A stretch of DNA of 64,000 nt from Bacillota bacterium. Its GTDB lineage: Bacteria; Bacillota; Clostridia; Christensenellales; UBA1242. Shown in pieces: positions 19,299 through 28,354 of the stretch; the first letter of the stretch is position 1, and every line of letters begins with the position of its first letter. The stretch covers positions 199,916 through 263,915 of the forward strand of contig WRAS01000002.1 in NCBI GenBank assembly GCA_009780065.1, in the 5' to 3' direction. Both the position numbers and the translations under genes were made by a program. The notes beneath the pieces are model-generated. The model had not been told where the DNA came from and searched no databases. It saw nothing but the letters and a program-made list of their open reading frames with translations.

Positions 19299-19988
19299 TT
19301 AATAATCCCATGGTCTTATCCAAACGCTAATAAACATTAAAATCCCAAGCACAATACCAACCGCAGAAATTATACGGATTTGTTTGCTCTGTGGGCTTGA
19401 TCCCGCGTTGGCAATTAAAAACAAGCAATATACAACCCCAATAAACGGAAACAACAGTGCCAATACCAATCCAACAATGGCCTCCGCAACCGTTCTTTCG
19501 CGCCTTACAAACGGTTGTCCTTGAGATTGTTGTCCCATAAACTGGCCTTGTTGGTTTTGGTTGTTACCGCCCGCGAAAAATTCGGGGTTAACACCTTGAC
19601 CTACTTGCTGATTCTGACCAACAAAGCCTTGGTTTCTACCGCCTGCAAAGTCCGGGTGAACTGGCGGCGGGGTATTTTGTCCACCATCATTACCAAACGT
19701 AGTTGGGCGATTTGTGTCCGCACCAAACGATGTTGGACGGTTTCCTGTGCTATCAAACGACGTTGGTCTGTTTGAATCTGCCTCGAAAGTAGTTGGTTGA
19801 TTACCTACATTCCCAAATGTTGTTGGGCTATTCGAATTCGCACCAAATGTGGTCGGGCGATTACCTGTACTATCAAACGAAGTCGTTCTAGATTGCTCTT
19901 GCGTCTTGCGGGATGCACGATTACCGCACAACCTACATCTTTTTTCGGATGACTCCATCGCCATTCCGCAACTATCACAAAATCTCAT
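19299..19988 (-). CDS. Zinc-ribbon membrane protein with 10-aa TTFG-type tandem repeats
   Basis: CDSCGMAM...CRLCG; repeats TSFDSTGNRP TTFGANSNSP TTFGNVGNQP... Confidence 0.75.
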   Translation of the reverse strand: MRFCDSCGMAMESSEKRCRLCGNRASRKTQEQSRTTSFDSTGNRPTTFGANSNSPTTFGNVGNQPTTFEADSNRPTSFDSTGNRPTSFGADTNRPTTFGNDGGQNTPPPVHPDFAGGRNQGFVGQNQQVGQGVNPEFFAGGNNQNQQGQFMGQQSQGQPFVRRERTVAEAIVGLVLALLFPFIGVVYCLFLIANAGSSPQSKQIRIISAVGIVLGILMFISVWIRPWDY

Positions 19989-20134
19989 ATGCTATTATAT
20001 ATTATTCTTTTGAATAAATGTCAAGTTAAGTTTTCATATCTTTATATTTTTACCACTGGTCATATTTTAATTTGCTTTTATAACCCATTTCATAATATAA
20101 TTATAACAGCAAAACTATAAAAAAGGAGAACCCC

Positions 20135-20542
20135 ATGTATTGTAAACAATGCGGAAAACAACTTGTATCAGATGAAAGATTCTGTGCGGGATGTGGGCTT
20201 CCTAACCAGGAACTGCAACCACCTACCCAACCCCAGTTTAACGGCAACTATCAACAGTCAAACATTCAAATTAATGGCATGTACCAGGCACCGCCAACCG
20301 CACCCAGCAACACCATGGCAACAATGGGACTTATCTTTGCGTTTATCATTCCCATTGTCGGACTTGTCTTGTCTATAATTGGACTTAACCGTGCCTCACA
20401 ATTTGGCGGACGCGGGCGCGGTGTTGCGATTGCCGGAATAATTGTTTCCATTGCAATGTTTGTGCTTAACTTTATCCTTATTATGTCCGGTGCGATGGAT
20501 GATTTCCTCGGTATATACATTAATTCAGGAGGGTTATTATGA
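20135..20542 (+). CDS. Zinc-ribbon/DUF4190-type membrane protein
   Basis: YCKQCGKQL...CAGCG; SD aaaggag; two TM helices. Confidence 0.78.
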   Translation: MYCKQCGKQLVSDERFCAGCGLPNQELQPPTQPQFNGNYQQSNIQINGMYQAPPTAPSNTMATMGLIFAFIIPIVGLVLSIIGLNRASQFGGRGRGVAIAGIIVSIAMFVLNFILIMSGAMDDFLGIYINSGGLL

Positions 20543-20955
20543 ACTGTACAAATTGCAATATTCAATCTCAACCAAATTCAAAGTTTTGCCAAGGTTGCGG
20601 CACCCCATTAGCCCAGCAGCAATCGCCACAACAACCCGGCGGCTTTCAAGGCGGTAACTACCATGGCGGACCATACCCTTATCCTTTCCCACCTCCACCA
20701 CCACAAAATGGTATGGCAATTGCGGGTTTAATCTTGGCATTTATTTTCCCATTGCTTGGTTTGATATTCTCGATTCTTGGACTTAACAAAGCAAAACAAA
20801 TGAATGGCGAGGGGCATGGACTTGCGATGGCGGGTCTTGTAATCTCCATCGTATATATGATAATCAATATTGTTGCGATTGTATTGATGCTTGTTTTCTT
20901 GCAAGACTTTATTGAATGGGTCGAAAGAATGGCAACCTATTATCAAACAATTTAA
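20539..20955 (+). CDS. Zinc-ribbon/DUF4190-type membrane protein
   Basis: NCTNCNIQSQPNSKFCQGCG; overlaps the previous stop (ATGA). Confidence 0.78.
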   Translation: MNCTNCNIQSQPNSKFCQGCGTPLAQQQSPQQPGGFQGGNYHGGPYPYPFPPPPPQNGMAIAGLILAFIFPLLGLIFSILGLNKAKQMNGEGHGLAMAGLVISIVYMIINIVAIVLMLVFLQDFIEWVERMATYYQTI

Positions 20956-20958
20956 ATA

Positions 20959-20987
20959 TTGACTTTTTACCAAAGATTTGATATAAT
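20959..20987 (+). promoter_or_regulatory. Promoter TTGACT-N17-TATAAT
   Basis: Near-consensus spacing upstream of the 59-aa ORF. Confidence 0.75.
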
Positions 20988-21018
20988 ATGGCTATAATTT
21001 CAAAGCGAGGTTAATTAT

Positions 21019-21198
21019 ATGGCAACATGGTTATTCATATTAATTGTAATTGTATTGGCAATTGCACTCTTGATGATTTTGCTTCATTTTGCTTTCAAAA
21101 GCACACGCCACCTTACATGGATTGTTGTTATCGTCGCAATTACAATTGTTCTGATGCTACTGGTCGTTTGGCAAGTCGGATTATTTGACAGAGTCTAA
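21019..21198 (+). CDS. 59-aa two-TM membrane protein
   Basis: MATWLFILIVIVLAIALLMILLHFAFKSTRHLTWIVVIVAITIVLMLLVVWQVGLFDRV; promoter upstream, terminator downstream. Confidence 0.7.
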   Translation: MATWLFILIVIVLAIALLMILLHFAFKSTRHLTWIVVIVAITIVLMLLVVWQVGLFDRV

Positions 21199-21206
21199 AA
21201 ACAACA

Positions 21207-21227
21207 AAACGCCTTCGGGCGTTTTTT
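21207..21227 (+). terminator. Intrinsic terminator
   Basis: AAAACGCC-TTCG-GGCGTTTTTT. Confidence 0.85.
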
Positions 21228-21260
21228 CATATTAAGACATAAAACTACATAAACATTACT

Positions 21261-21521
21261 ATGATCAAAGACATCCATAAAAAAATAATTGATTTCCTAA
21301 TTCTTTTTATATTCCTTGCGGGACTGTTAATTATTTTGGTATCAATATACACCTTTCTTTTTCCTGTAAGATATCCCTACGATACTTACAGCCCTAGTTT
21401 TGTATACAGACTAACTATGCTTGGTGTTTCCTTACTTGCCACTTGTGTCGCAATGTCGTTGCCAATTATTGGTCTGTCATTCTTACGCGAATATGAAAAG
21501 AAAAATAAAAAAACCGTCTAG
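21261..21521 (+). CDS. Small membrane protein
   Basis: TM-rich ORF; stop codon lies inside an inverted-repeat arm. Confidence 0.5.
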   Translation: MIKDIHKKIIDFLILFIFLAGLLIILVSIYTFLFPVRYPYDTYSPSFVYRLTMLGVSLLATCVAMSLPIIGLSFLREYEKKNKKTV

Positions 21522-21711
21522 GACGACTTCTTGGACATTAAAGAAATAATATTTGTTTGTATCACTCACCAAATACTCTTTTCGACAAAAGCGTTTGTGG
21601 GGGTTTGGGGGGAATCGCAACCCCCCAATGCTTTTTTGTTTCTTTTTTGCCACGCAAAAAAGAAACAGATATTATTTTCATTAATGTCCAAGAAGTCGTC
21701 CTAGACGGTTT
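21511..21711. repeat. Inverted repeat (31-nt perfect arms) enclosing a family A repeat
   Basis: 21511-21541 is the exact reverse complement of 21681-21711. Confidence 0.95.
21585..21666 (+). repeat. Repeat family A copy 3 (nested)
   Basis: aaaagcgtttgtgggggtttggggggaatcgcaaccccccaatgcttttttgtttcttttttgccacgcaaaaaagaaac. Confidence 0.88.
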
Positions 21712-21749
21712 CTTATTATTTTTTGGTCCTCAAAAAGAACAAATAAATT

Positions 21750-22493
21750 CTACATCTTTTTAACTTGAGAAAAAGAAAGTTCCACCGTGGTTGGTCGTCC
21801 GAACATACTTACCGATACCACGCATTTTTGACCTTCTGGATCCACGCTGGTTACATTTGCAACCTGCCCTGCAAGCGGTCCATCCACAACCTGCACTGTG
21901 TCGTCTTTTTCTATATTAACACTGATGTTCAATTTACGTTCTAACTTCATGGCAACAACTTCACGTTGTGACAATGGCAATGGTCTTCCCTTTGGACCTA
22001 CGAAACCGGTAATACCGCGCGTACGTGTTATTGTGTGCCAAAGGTCATCCCCATAAATCATTTTCACGAAAATGTAACTTGGCATTGTTTTTTGTGGCAC
22101 CAAAACCTTTTTCCCGCGCTTTTCAACAACCGTTTCCTCGGTTGGGATAAATATTTCTTTTACACGGTCCTGAAGTTTGTAATTCTCGACAACCTTTTTA
22201 AGGTTATCTTCGGCAACTGCCTCATACCCGCTAAAGGTGTGCAAAACATACCAACGCTCTTCTGTGTCCAATCTTTTGCCAACTTGGGTTAAATCTGGTG
22301 GTGGCGCATCTGAACCACTGAAGGCCGGCTGTGAAATTTGTTCTTCTTCCACTTGCTCAATTTCTTCTACAGCTGGTTCTTCTTTAACTTTTTCAATAAC
22401 ACCAATTTCACCGGTTTCCTCATCAATCACAAGACCTCCGCCTTGTTCCTCTGATATTTCCTCCGCAGACAAAAACGCTTCGGTTTCTTCCAT
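21750..22493 (-). CDS. nusG: Transcription termination/antitermination protein NusG with acidic N-terminal extension
   Basis: RWYVLHTFSGYEAVAEDNLKK...TRGITGFVGPKGRPLPLS; start at MEETEAF after ggaggg. Confidence 0.95.
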   Translation of the reverse strand: MEETEAFLSAEEISEEQGGGLVIDEETGEIGVIEKVKEEPAVEEIEQVEEEQISQPAFSGSDAPPPDLTQVGKRLDTEERWYVLHTFSGYEAVAEDNLKKVVENYKLQDRVKEIFIPTEETVVEKRGKKVLVPQKTMPSYIFVKMIYGDDLWHTITRTRGITGFVGPKGRPLPLSQREVVAMKLERKLNISVNIEKDDTVQVVDGPLAGQVANVTSVDPEGQKCVVSVSMFGRPTTVELSFSQVKKM

Positions 22494-22504
22494 AACACCC
22501 TCCT

Positions 22505-22837
22505 TCACAATCCACGCGTCAATAGGTCATACAACGCACCCAAACCACGGTCAATTCCGAAAATTACCAAACTGAAAACCACAACCACACCTAAGACAAC
22601 CCCAGTCTGTGTAATCGTACGTGCAAAAGATGGCCAACGAACTTTTTTAAGTTCACCACCAACCTCGCGGACAGTTTTAACTATGCCCTTGCGCTCGCGT
22701 TTTTCTTTTTTGTCACGTTTTTTTCTGTCACGTTTCTTCTCGCGCTCTTTTTCTTCTCTTAATTCCTCGCGCTCTGCAACACTCATTTTTGGTTCTTGCA
22801 AACCGCCGGTTTCTTGTTTTTTATTTTTCTTGCCCAT
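22505..22837 (-). CDS. secE: Preprotein translocase subunit SecE with charged N-terminal extension
   Basis: GELKKVRWPSFARTITQTGVVLGVVVVFSLVIFGIDRGL. Confidence 0.92.
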   Translation of the reverse strand: MGKKNKKQETGGLQEPKMSVAEREELREEKEREKKRDRKKRDKKEKRERKGIVKTVREVGGELKKVRWPSFARTITQTGVVLGVVVVFSLVIFGIDRGLGALYDLLTRGL

Positions 22838-22856
22838 AAACACCCCTTGTTAAAAA

Positions 22857-23027
22857 TTACTTTGTTTCTTTGTGTTCCTTGGTCCCTTTACAAAAACGAC
22901 AGTATTTATTAAGGACAATTCTTTCGTTGTCATTTTTCTTGTTCTTTTCCGTGTCATAGTTACGTTGTTTGCAAACAGTGCATTCCAATGTAATTTTCTG
23001 TCTTGCACCTTTTGATTTTTTTCCCAT
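22857..23027 (-). CDS. rpmG: 50S ribosomal protein L33
   Basis: [46 protein letters not shown]. Confidence 0.95.
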   Translation of the reverse strand: MGKKSKGARQKITLECTVCKQRNYDTEKNKKNDNERIVLNKYCRFCKGTKEHKETK

Positions 23028-23208
23028 GTTAGACTCCTTTAAAAAAACACCCCTTGTTGGTGTTTTCAATTGTTTTATATTATAGCCAAGCATCCAAAAA
23101 TTGTCAAGGAAAACCAAAAGAAAGTTATCCACATAGTTATCCACATATGTGAATAACTCCATATAAGGTATTTGTAAAATCTATTATTCTTTAACGGGTA
23201 TATAATTT

Positions 23209-24174
23209 CTAAATAGGTTGTACGATGACTAGATACAAAATATATATCGTATAAATAGCAACCAACACGATTCCCTGCCACCTGTATGTTTTTCCCCTCA
23301 ATACCATAGGCAAAACCGCAATTAAACTGACAACAAGTAATATCGGTAAACTTATATATAACGTTTGTGCCGAAAGTGGCAATGTCCCAGACACCATACC
23401 CACAATACCCAGCAACAAAGTACTGTTAACTATATTTGACCCAAGAATGCTACCAATCGCCAAATCCCCACTTTTTCGCCGAATACTGGTAATAACTGTG
23501 GCAAGTTCAGGGGCACTGGTTCCTATTGCAATCAATGTCAGGCCTACCACAGTTTCACTTGCCCCTATTATGTGCGCGATTCTTTCACCATTCTGTACCA
23601 ACAAAAATGCCCCCGCCAAAATAAATGCCTGCCCAGCCATGAATTCCAAAATAATATTCCGCCTAATTCGTTTAATTTCATCATACGATATATCCGGGGT
23701 CACATGCCTTGATTTCTTACCGCTACTACCACGCCCAAACCACCAAATAAATACAATAAACAACCCAACCAACAAAACACCTTCAACCGAAGTTATCCGC
23801 AAATCCCATGAAAGCACAAACACAAACAAAATAACAAATATCAGAAAAGCACTCTTTTTAAGAATATCTCGCTTGTCCACCGCAGTTGGCAGAAAAGTTA
23901 TATACAATGCCAAAATCAATGCAATGTTAACAATCATACTACCCACTGCGCTACCAATTGCTAAACCATGATTATCACCCACCACCGCCAAGATAGAAAT
24001 AAATATCTCCGGTGCCGTGGTTGCAACCGCAATAAATGTGGCACCAATAATAACCTTGCTTATCCCCGTAATCTTGTTAATATTGATTGCGGCATTCACC
24101 AAAAAACGCCCACCCCAAATTATAAAAGCAATGGCCACAATAAACAATACAAAAGACAAGGCAACGCCTAACAT
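23209..24174 (-). CDS. Calcium/sodium antiporter (CaCA family)
   Basis: Two alpha repeats: GATFIAVATTAPEIFIS and GLTLIAIGTSAPELATVITS. Confidence 0.93.
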   Translation of the reverse strand: MLGVALSFVLFIVAIAFIIWGGRFLVNAAININKITGISKVIIGATFIAVATTAPEIFISILAVVGDNHGLAIGSAVGSMIVNIALILALYITFLPTAVDKRDILKKSAFLIFVILFVFVLSWDLRITSVEGVLLVGLFIVFIWWFGRGSSGKKSRHVTPDISYDEIKRIRRNIILEFMAGQAFILAGAFLLVQNGERIAHIIGASETVVGLTLIAIGTSAPELATVITSIRRKSGDLAIGSILGSNIVNSTLLLGIVGMVSGTLPLSAQTLYISLPILLVVSLIAVLPMVLRGKTYRWQGIVLVAIYTIYILYLVIVQPI

Positions 24175-24193
24175 AAACTATTGATATGTCTAA

Positions 24194-24217
24194 AAAAAGG
24201 CGTCAATTACGCCTTTT
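24194..24217. terminator. Intrinsic terminator
   Basis: AAAAGGCGT-caatt-ACGCCTTTT. Confidence 0.7.
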
Positions 24218-24233
24218 CTTGTTTACGGTTTTA

Positions 24234-25511
24234 CTATTTTACTTCATCGTCTATTTTTAGATTTGTTCTACTTTCCAAATCTTCTAACACATCCAATACA
24301 TCATCCAGTTCATCCATCAAATCAGACTCACCTTCACCAAGCAACTCGCGATTCTTGGCTTCTGCCCTGTCACGCTCTTGCAAGTTACGTTCCATTCTAC
24401 CTACCGTGTTCAACTGGCTCTTTTTAACAAAATTCGTAACAACATAATAAAGTCCCGCAAGTGCAATCAATACAATCAAAGCAATCAAAAAAGGCATCCA
24501 GTTCCGTCCACGTGGAGGCGGCGGGTCGAAAAAGTTCATGGTAAGGTATTTTGTAAGTATTGTGGTTTGATTTTCAATCAAATAACCATCTTCGTCTATG
24601 TCAATTGGAGTTGTAACGTTTACAACGAATTGAAGACGATATTGTCCTGGCGCAATTACTACTTCACGATTCCTGCGCGCAAGCCCTAACCTCGCACCCT
24701 GTTGGGTGATATTAAACATATTATGTATCGTGGTTTCTTGCTCTGGAAATTGTACCCAGTTGATTGCGTCTGGATTAAACTCGGTTGAAATTGAAAAAAA
24801 GTTTCCTTCCGTCTCTATTTCAATTGCTACCGAAGAAAAACGTTCTGTATTAAAACTATTTGATCTGGGTCTGAACGTTATACCAACCTCGAACTGTTCA
24901 TCCAATCTCCCATTACGAACTGTAATATAATAGTTATTTTCACGTTCATCACCATTCACAAATGAAAATATACTAACACGGAAAGTTCCAATTGCATCAA
25001 ACGTCAAATTAAAATCTGCCCGTGAATTTGTAAGACCTGGATTCAACCATGACCGATGTGTAAATTCTAACGAATCGCCCTGTTCAACTGGCCTTGCGAA
25101 CTCAATCCTTATAAAATTGTTTCCACTAACCCGCCTTACGGTTGAACCTGCAAAATAAATTTCAAACGCTCCACGCACCCCAATCACCGAACCAAAACCA
25201 TCATAATTAAAATCTGGATTTGCCCAGTTCGCTGCACCTACCTCATGTATAAGCCCTTGTTGGTACAGCCTCTGTTGCGTTTGTATAAGATTGTCTCGTC
25301 TGTAATTATCGCGGTAAAAAACGTTTAATTGACTAAAAGTTGCAGGCAAATCACCACCAATCGGCTGTATCCCTTGATACCCTCCCGCCTGAACTGTGGC
25401 TGGATTATGTGAATTCACACCATTCACCCACAACAAAAACGATGCCCCCAAAACCAAAGGAAGCAATATAACAAAGCATCCAATTATCCGCCTTATTACA
25501 TCCCCATTCAT
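24234..25511 (-). CDS. Hypothetical membrane-anchored extracytoplasmic protein
   Basis: N- and C-terminal TM helices, acidic C-terminal tail. Confidence 0.7.
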   Translation of the reverse strand: MNGDVIRRIIGCFVILLPLVLGASFLLWVNGVNSHNPATVQAGGYQGIQPIGGDLPATFSQLNVFYRDNYRRDNLIQTQQRLYQQGLIHEVGAANWANPDFNYDGFGSVIGVRGAFEIYFAGSTVRRVSGNNFIRIEFARPVEQGDSLEFTHRSWLNPGLTNSRADFNLTFDAIGTFRVSIFSFVNGDERENNYYITVRNGRLDEQFEVGITFRPRSNSFNTERFSSVAIEIETEGNFFSISTEFNPDAINWVQFPEQETTIHNMFNITQQGARLGLARRNREVVIAPGQYRLQFVVNVTTPIDIDEDGYLIENQTTILTKYLTMNFFDPPPPRGRNWMPFLIALIVLIALAGLYYVVTNFVKKSQLNTVGRMERNLQERDRAEAKNRELLGEGESDLMDELDDVLDVLEDLESRTNLKIDDEVK

Positions 25512-25581
25512 TACTTTATATTAATTGACATACATCAATATTGTCAAATCAATTTATCTCTTTTCTACTGACGTTTCTAAT

Positions 25582-25710
25582 TTAAAATGTTATAGGGTTT
25601 GGTATATGACGGTCAATTGTTGTTCCATCACCAAGTTGACCATTGTTATTAGATCCCCACGCCCAAAATTCACCTATTGTTGTGATTGCCGTTATTGCAA
25701 ACTTTTTCAT
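25582..25710 (-). pseudogene. Isolated single RCC1-like blade (42 aa)
   Basis: Minus translation MKKFAITAITTIGEFWAWGSNNNGQLGDGTTIDRHIPNPITF; WAWGSNNNGQLGDGTT is an RCC1 repeat signature. Confidence 0.6.
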
Positions 25711-25752
25711 ATTCTAATTTACTAAAAATTTATTGTTGCAACTGGATTTAAA

Positions 25753-26322
25753 CTAAATAAATTCCTTTTCTAATACTTCTATCGCCTCGTCCACAGTTTT
25801 TACACGAATAATTCTGGAACCATAATGAACCTCGGGGTTATAATCACGTTCATTAAAAAACTTCCATGTATTGGCAAAAGCCTCGACCGCTCCACCAAAT
25901 TCTTCGATAAGAATAATTGGTCGCTTGTATATAAAAGAAAATAACAATTCTGTATATGTTCCCCAACTTCCACCAATTGCCACTACAAGGTCGGAATTTT
26001 CCGTCAAATCAACCCCACGGCGCGTAAAATTCTGTGCTTGTGTTTCACCCGGGTTTTCCATGTATCGGATATAAGAACAACCATCCAACAAAAACTTGTA
26101 TCTTTCAATGTGTTCCGCTTCATCCTTTGCCGGACTGAATCCTATTACCTTGCCTCCGTTTTGTACAACCTCTTTCCCCACAAAATATGGAAAACCAAGA
26201 CACGCACCCGTTACCACCTCTACACCTTTTGTTGCCAAAAAACGTCCCAACTTTTGTGACTCGTCCATATCCTTTTTTGTATATTCTTTACTGTTTGTTC
26301 CGCCGTAAACCGCTACTCTCAT
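25753..26322 (-). CDS. LOG/Rossmann-fold family protein
   Basis: VAVYGGTNSKEY...GACLGFPYFVGKEVVQNGGKVIGFSPA...VAIGGSWGTYTEL. Confidence 0.85.
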   Translation of the reverse strand: MRVAVYGGTNSKEYTKKDMDESQKLGRFLATKGVEVVTGACLGFPYFVGKEVVQNGGKVIGFSPAKDEAEHIERYKFLLDGCSYIRYMENPGETQAQNFTRRGVDLTENSDLVVAIGGSWGTYTELLFSFIYKRPIILIEEFGGAVEAFANTWKFFNERDYNPEVHYGSRIIRVKTVDEAIEVLEKEFI

Positions 26323-26324
26323 TA

Positions 26325-27944
26325 TTACTTACCTTCTTTTAAACCCACCGTCATGTTGAATATCATTTCATCCTTGTTCGAATTCTTGTCCATCATGTAA
26401 AACCCTTTTCTTACAAACTGCAACGGCTGACCTAGTTTAACATTTTTAATGTATCCCTCTGCCAGTGCTTTGTGCACAACCATGCTGTCTTTGTTTATAT
26501 TTTCATCCTCTAAACTTGTCCCCTCACGTAATAATGGAAAAAACTCATTAACTGTAATTTCCACCGCCTGGCTGGATTCCACGAAATGTATCGTCCCGTC
26601 TGGTTTAATACCGCTTGTGTCCGAGCCACTCTTGGATTCTGGGTAATACGTACACTCCAAATGTGAAATTCCACCCTTCTTATCTTGCACAACACGGTCA
26701 CATTTTATTATATATGCACCACGCAATCGTACCGTTCCACCCGCAATAAGTCTCTTATACTTCGGCGGTGGCACAAGTGCAAAATCATCCCCATCAATGT
26801 ACAACTCGCGCCCAAAATGAATCTCATGCTTGCCTGCGGACTCGTCGTGCGGGTTGTTTGCAATTTCTAATTTTTCCACACCTTTGTCGTAATTGGTAAT
26901 TATAACCTTTACTTGATTAAACACAACACTAACTCTGGTCGCCGCTTTATCAAGATGCGTTCTTACATAATATTCCAATGCACCAAGTGACACCGTCATT
27001 GGTGTGCGACTGACCCCTGTGCTCATCACAAAATCCATAATCGATTGTGCTGGATAACCGCGTCTTCGCATACCACTTATGGTCGGCATGCGTGGATCAT
27101 CCCATCCATCCACAACACGCGAATCCACCAATTTTTTAAGATATCTCTTGCTCATAATCGTTTGTTCAATATTAAGACGCGAGAATTCAAACTGTCTTGG
27201 CGGATTTTTCATCTCCAAACAATTTGTAATGTACCAGTCATAAATAATGCGATGATCATCGTATTCCAAACTGCAAATACTGTGTGAAATATTTTCAAAA
27301 GCATCACTAAGCGGATGTGCAAAATCATACAACGGATAAATACACCATGTATCTCCCGTTCTGTAATGTTTTTCACGCATTATCCTGTACATAACGGGGT
27401 CACGCATATTCATATTCCCATGCGCCATATCAATTTTTGCACGCAACACACAATGCCCATCTGCAAATTCACCATCACGCATCTTTTGAAACAATTCCAT
27501 GTTTTCTTGTATACCCGTGTTTCTAAATGGACTATCTATACCTGGACTGGTCAATGTACCACGATTTTTACTTATTTCATCCGCAGTCTGAAAATCAACA
27601 TATGCCAAACCCTTTTTAATCAAGGTCTGTGCCATCTTATATAAATCCTCATAATAATCACTTGCGAACAACAAATTCTTCCACGTCAACCCCAACCACT
27701 TCATATCAAGCATCATGGCGTCCACGTATTCCATGTCTTCTTTTTCTGGGTTGGTATCATCAAACCTAAGGTTTGTATACCCACCATACTTTTTCGCCAT
27801 CCAATAATCCAGACCAAAAGCCTTGGCATGACCAATATGCATATAGCCATTAGGCTCAGGCGGATAACGCGTAATAATCGCCTGCCCACGCGCAACCGAC
27901 TCGATGATATCCCGTTCAATAAAATTTAATGATTCTTTTTCCAT
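26325..27944 (-). CDS. glnS: Glutaminyl-tRNA synthetase
   Basis: TRYPPEPNGYMHIGHAKAF; IMSKRYLKKLV. Confidence 0.96.
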   Translation of the reverse strand: MEKESLNFIERDIIESVARGQAIITRYPPEPNGYMHIGHAKAFGLDYWMAKKYGGYTNLRFDDTNPEKEDMEYVDAMMLDMKWLGLTWKNLLFASDYYEDLYKMAQTLIKKGLAYVDFQTADEISKNRGTLTSPGIDSPFRNTGIQENMELFQKMRDGEFADGHCVLRAKIDMAHGNMNMRDPVMYRIMREKHYRTGDTWCIYPLYDFAHPLSDAFENISHSICSLEYDDHRIIYDWYITNCLEMKNPPRQFEFSRLNIEQTIMSKRYLKKLVDSRVVDGWDDPRMPTISGMRRRGYPAQSIMDFVMSTGVSRTPMTVSLGALEYYVRTHLDKAATRVSVVFNQVKVIITNYDKGVEKLEIANNPHDESAGKHEIHFGRELYIDGDDFALVPPPKYKRLIAGGTVRLRGAYIIKCDRVVQDKKGGISHLECTYYPESKSGSDTSGIKPDGTIHFVESSQAVEITVNEFFPLLREGTSLEDENINKDSMVVHKALAEGYIKNVKLGQPLQFVRKGFYMMDKNSNKDEMIFNMTVGLKEGK

Positions 27945-28028
27945 ATAACAATATTATCACAGTCCTTACAACAATCCAAACAATTACATACACGAGCATC
28001 CAAAATAAATCTATTTTTTTGTAACTAC

Positions 28029-28106
28029 TTGTTCTTTTTGAGTGTCAAAAAGAACCAAAAAACATTGGGGGGTTGCGATTCCCCCCAAACCCCCACAAAC
28101 GCTTTA
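28029..28106 (-). repeat. Repeat family A copy 4
   Basis: Reverse complement of the family A consensus. Confidence 0.87.
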
Positions 28107-28267
28107 ATATGATATTAACCACTGTAAGTACATGTATTTTCAATGTACGATTATACAAATATTAACAATAGTATAAAGAAATCAACGGTAATTGCCAGCC
28201 ATGGGAAAATATAGCGATTTTTCTTAAGTCATCAAAAATGATAACTATCGCACCAGATATTGTGGCA

Positions 28268-28347
28268 ATAAGCGTTTGTGGGGGTTTGGGGGGAATCGCA
28301 ACCCCCCAATACTTTTTTGTTTCTTTTTTGACATTCAAAAAAGAAAA
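28268..28347 (+). repeat. Repeat family A copy 5
   Basis: agcgtttgtgggggtttggggggaatcgcaaccccccaatacttttttgtttcttttttgacattcaaaaaagaaa. Confidence 0.87.
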
Positions 28348-28354
28348 AGAATAT

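Noticed and set aside
19690-19880. Possible CRISPR-like 30-bp periodicity
   Set aside because: In-frame coding repeats of 10 aa without unique spacers; no cas genes.
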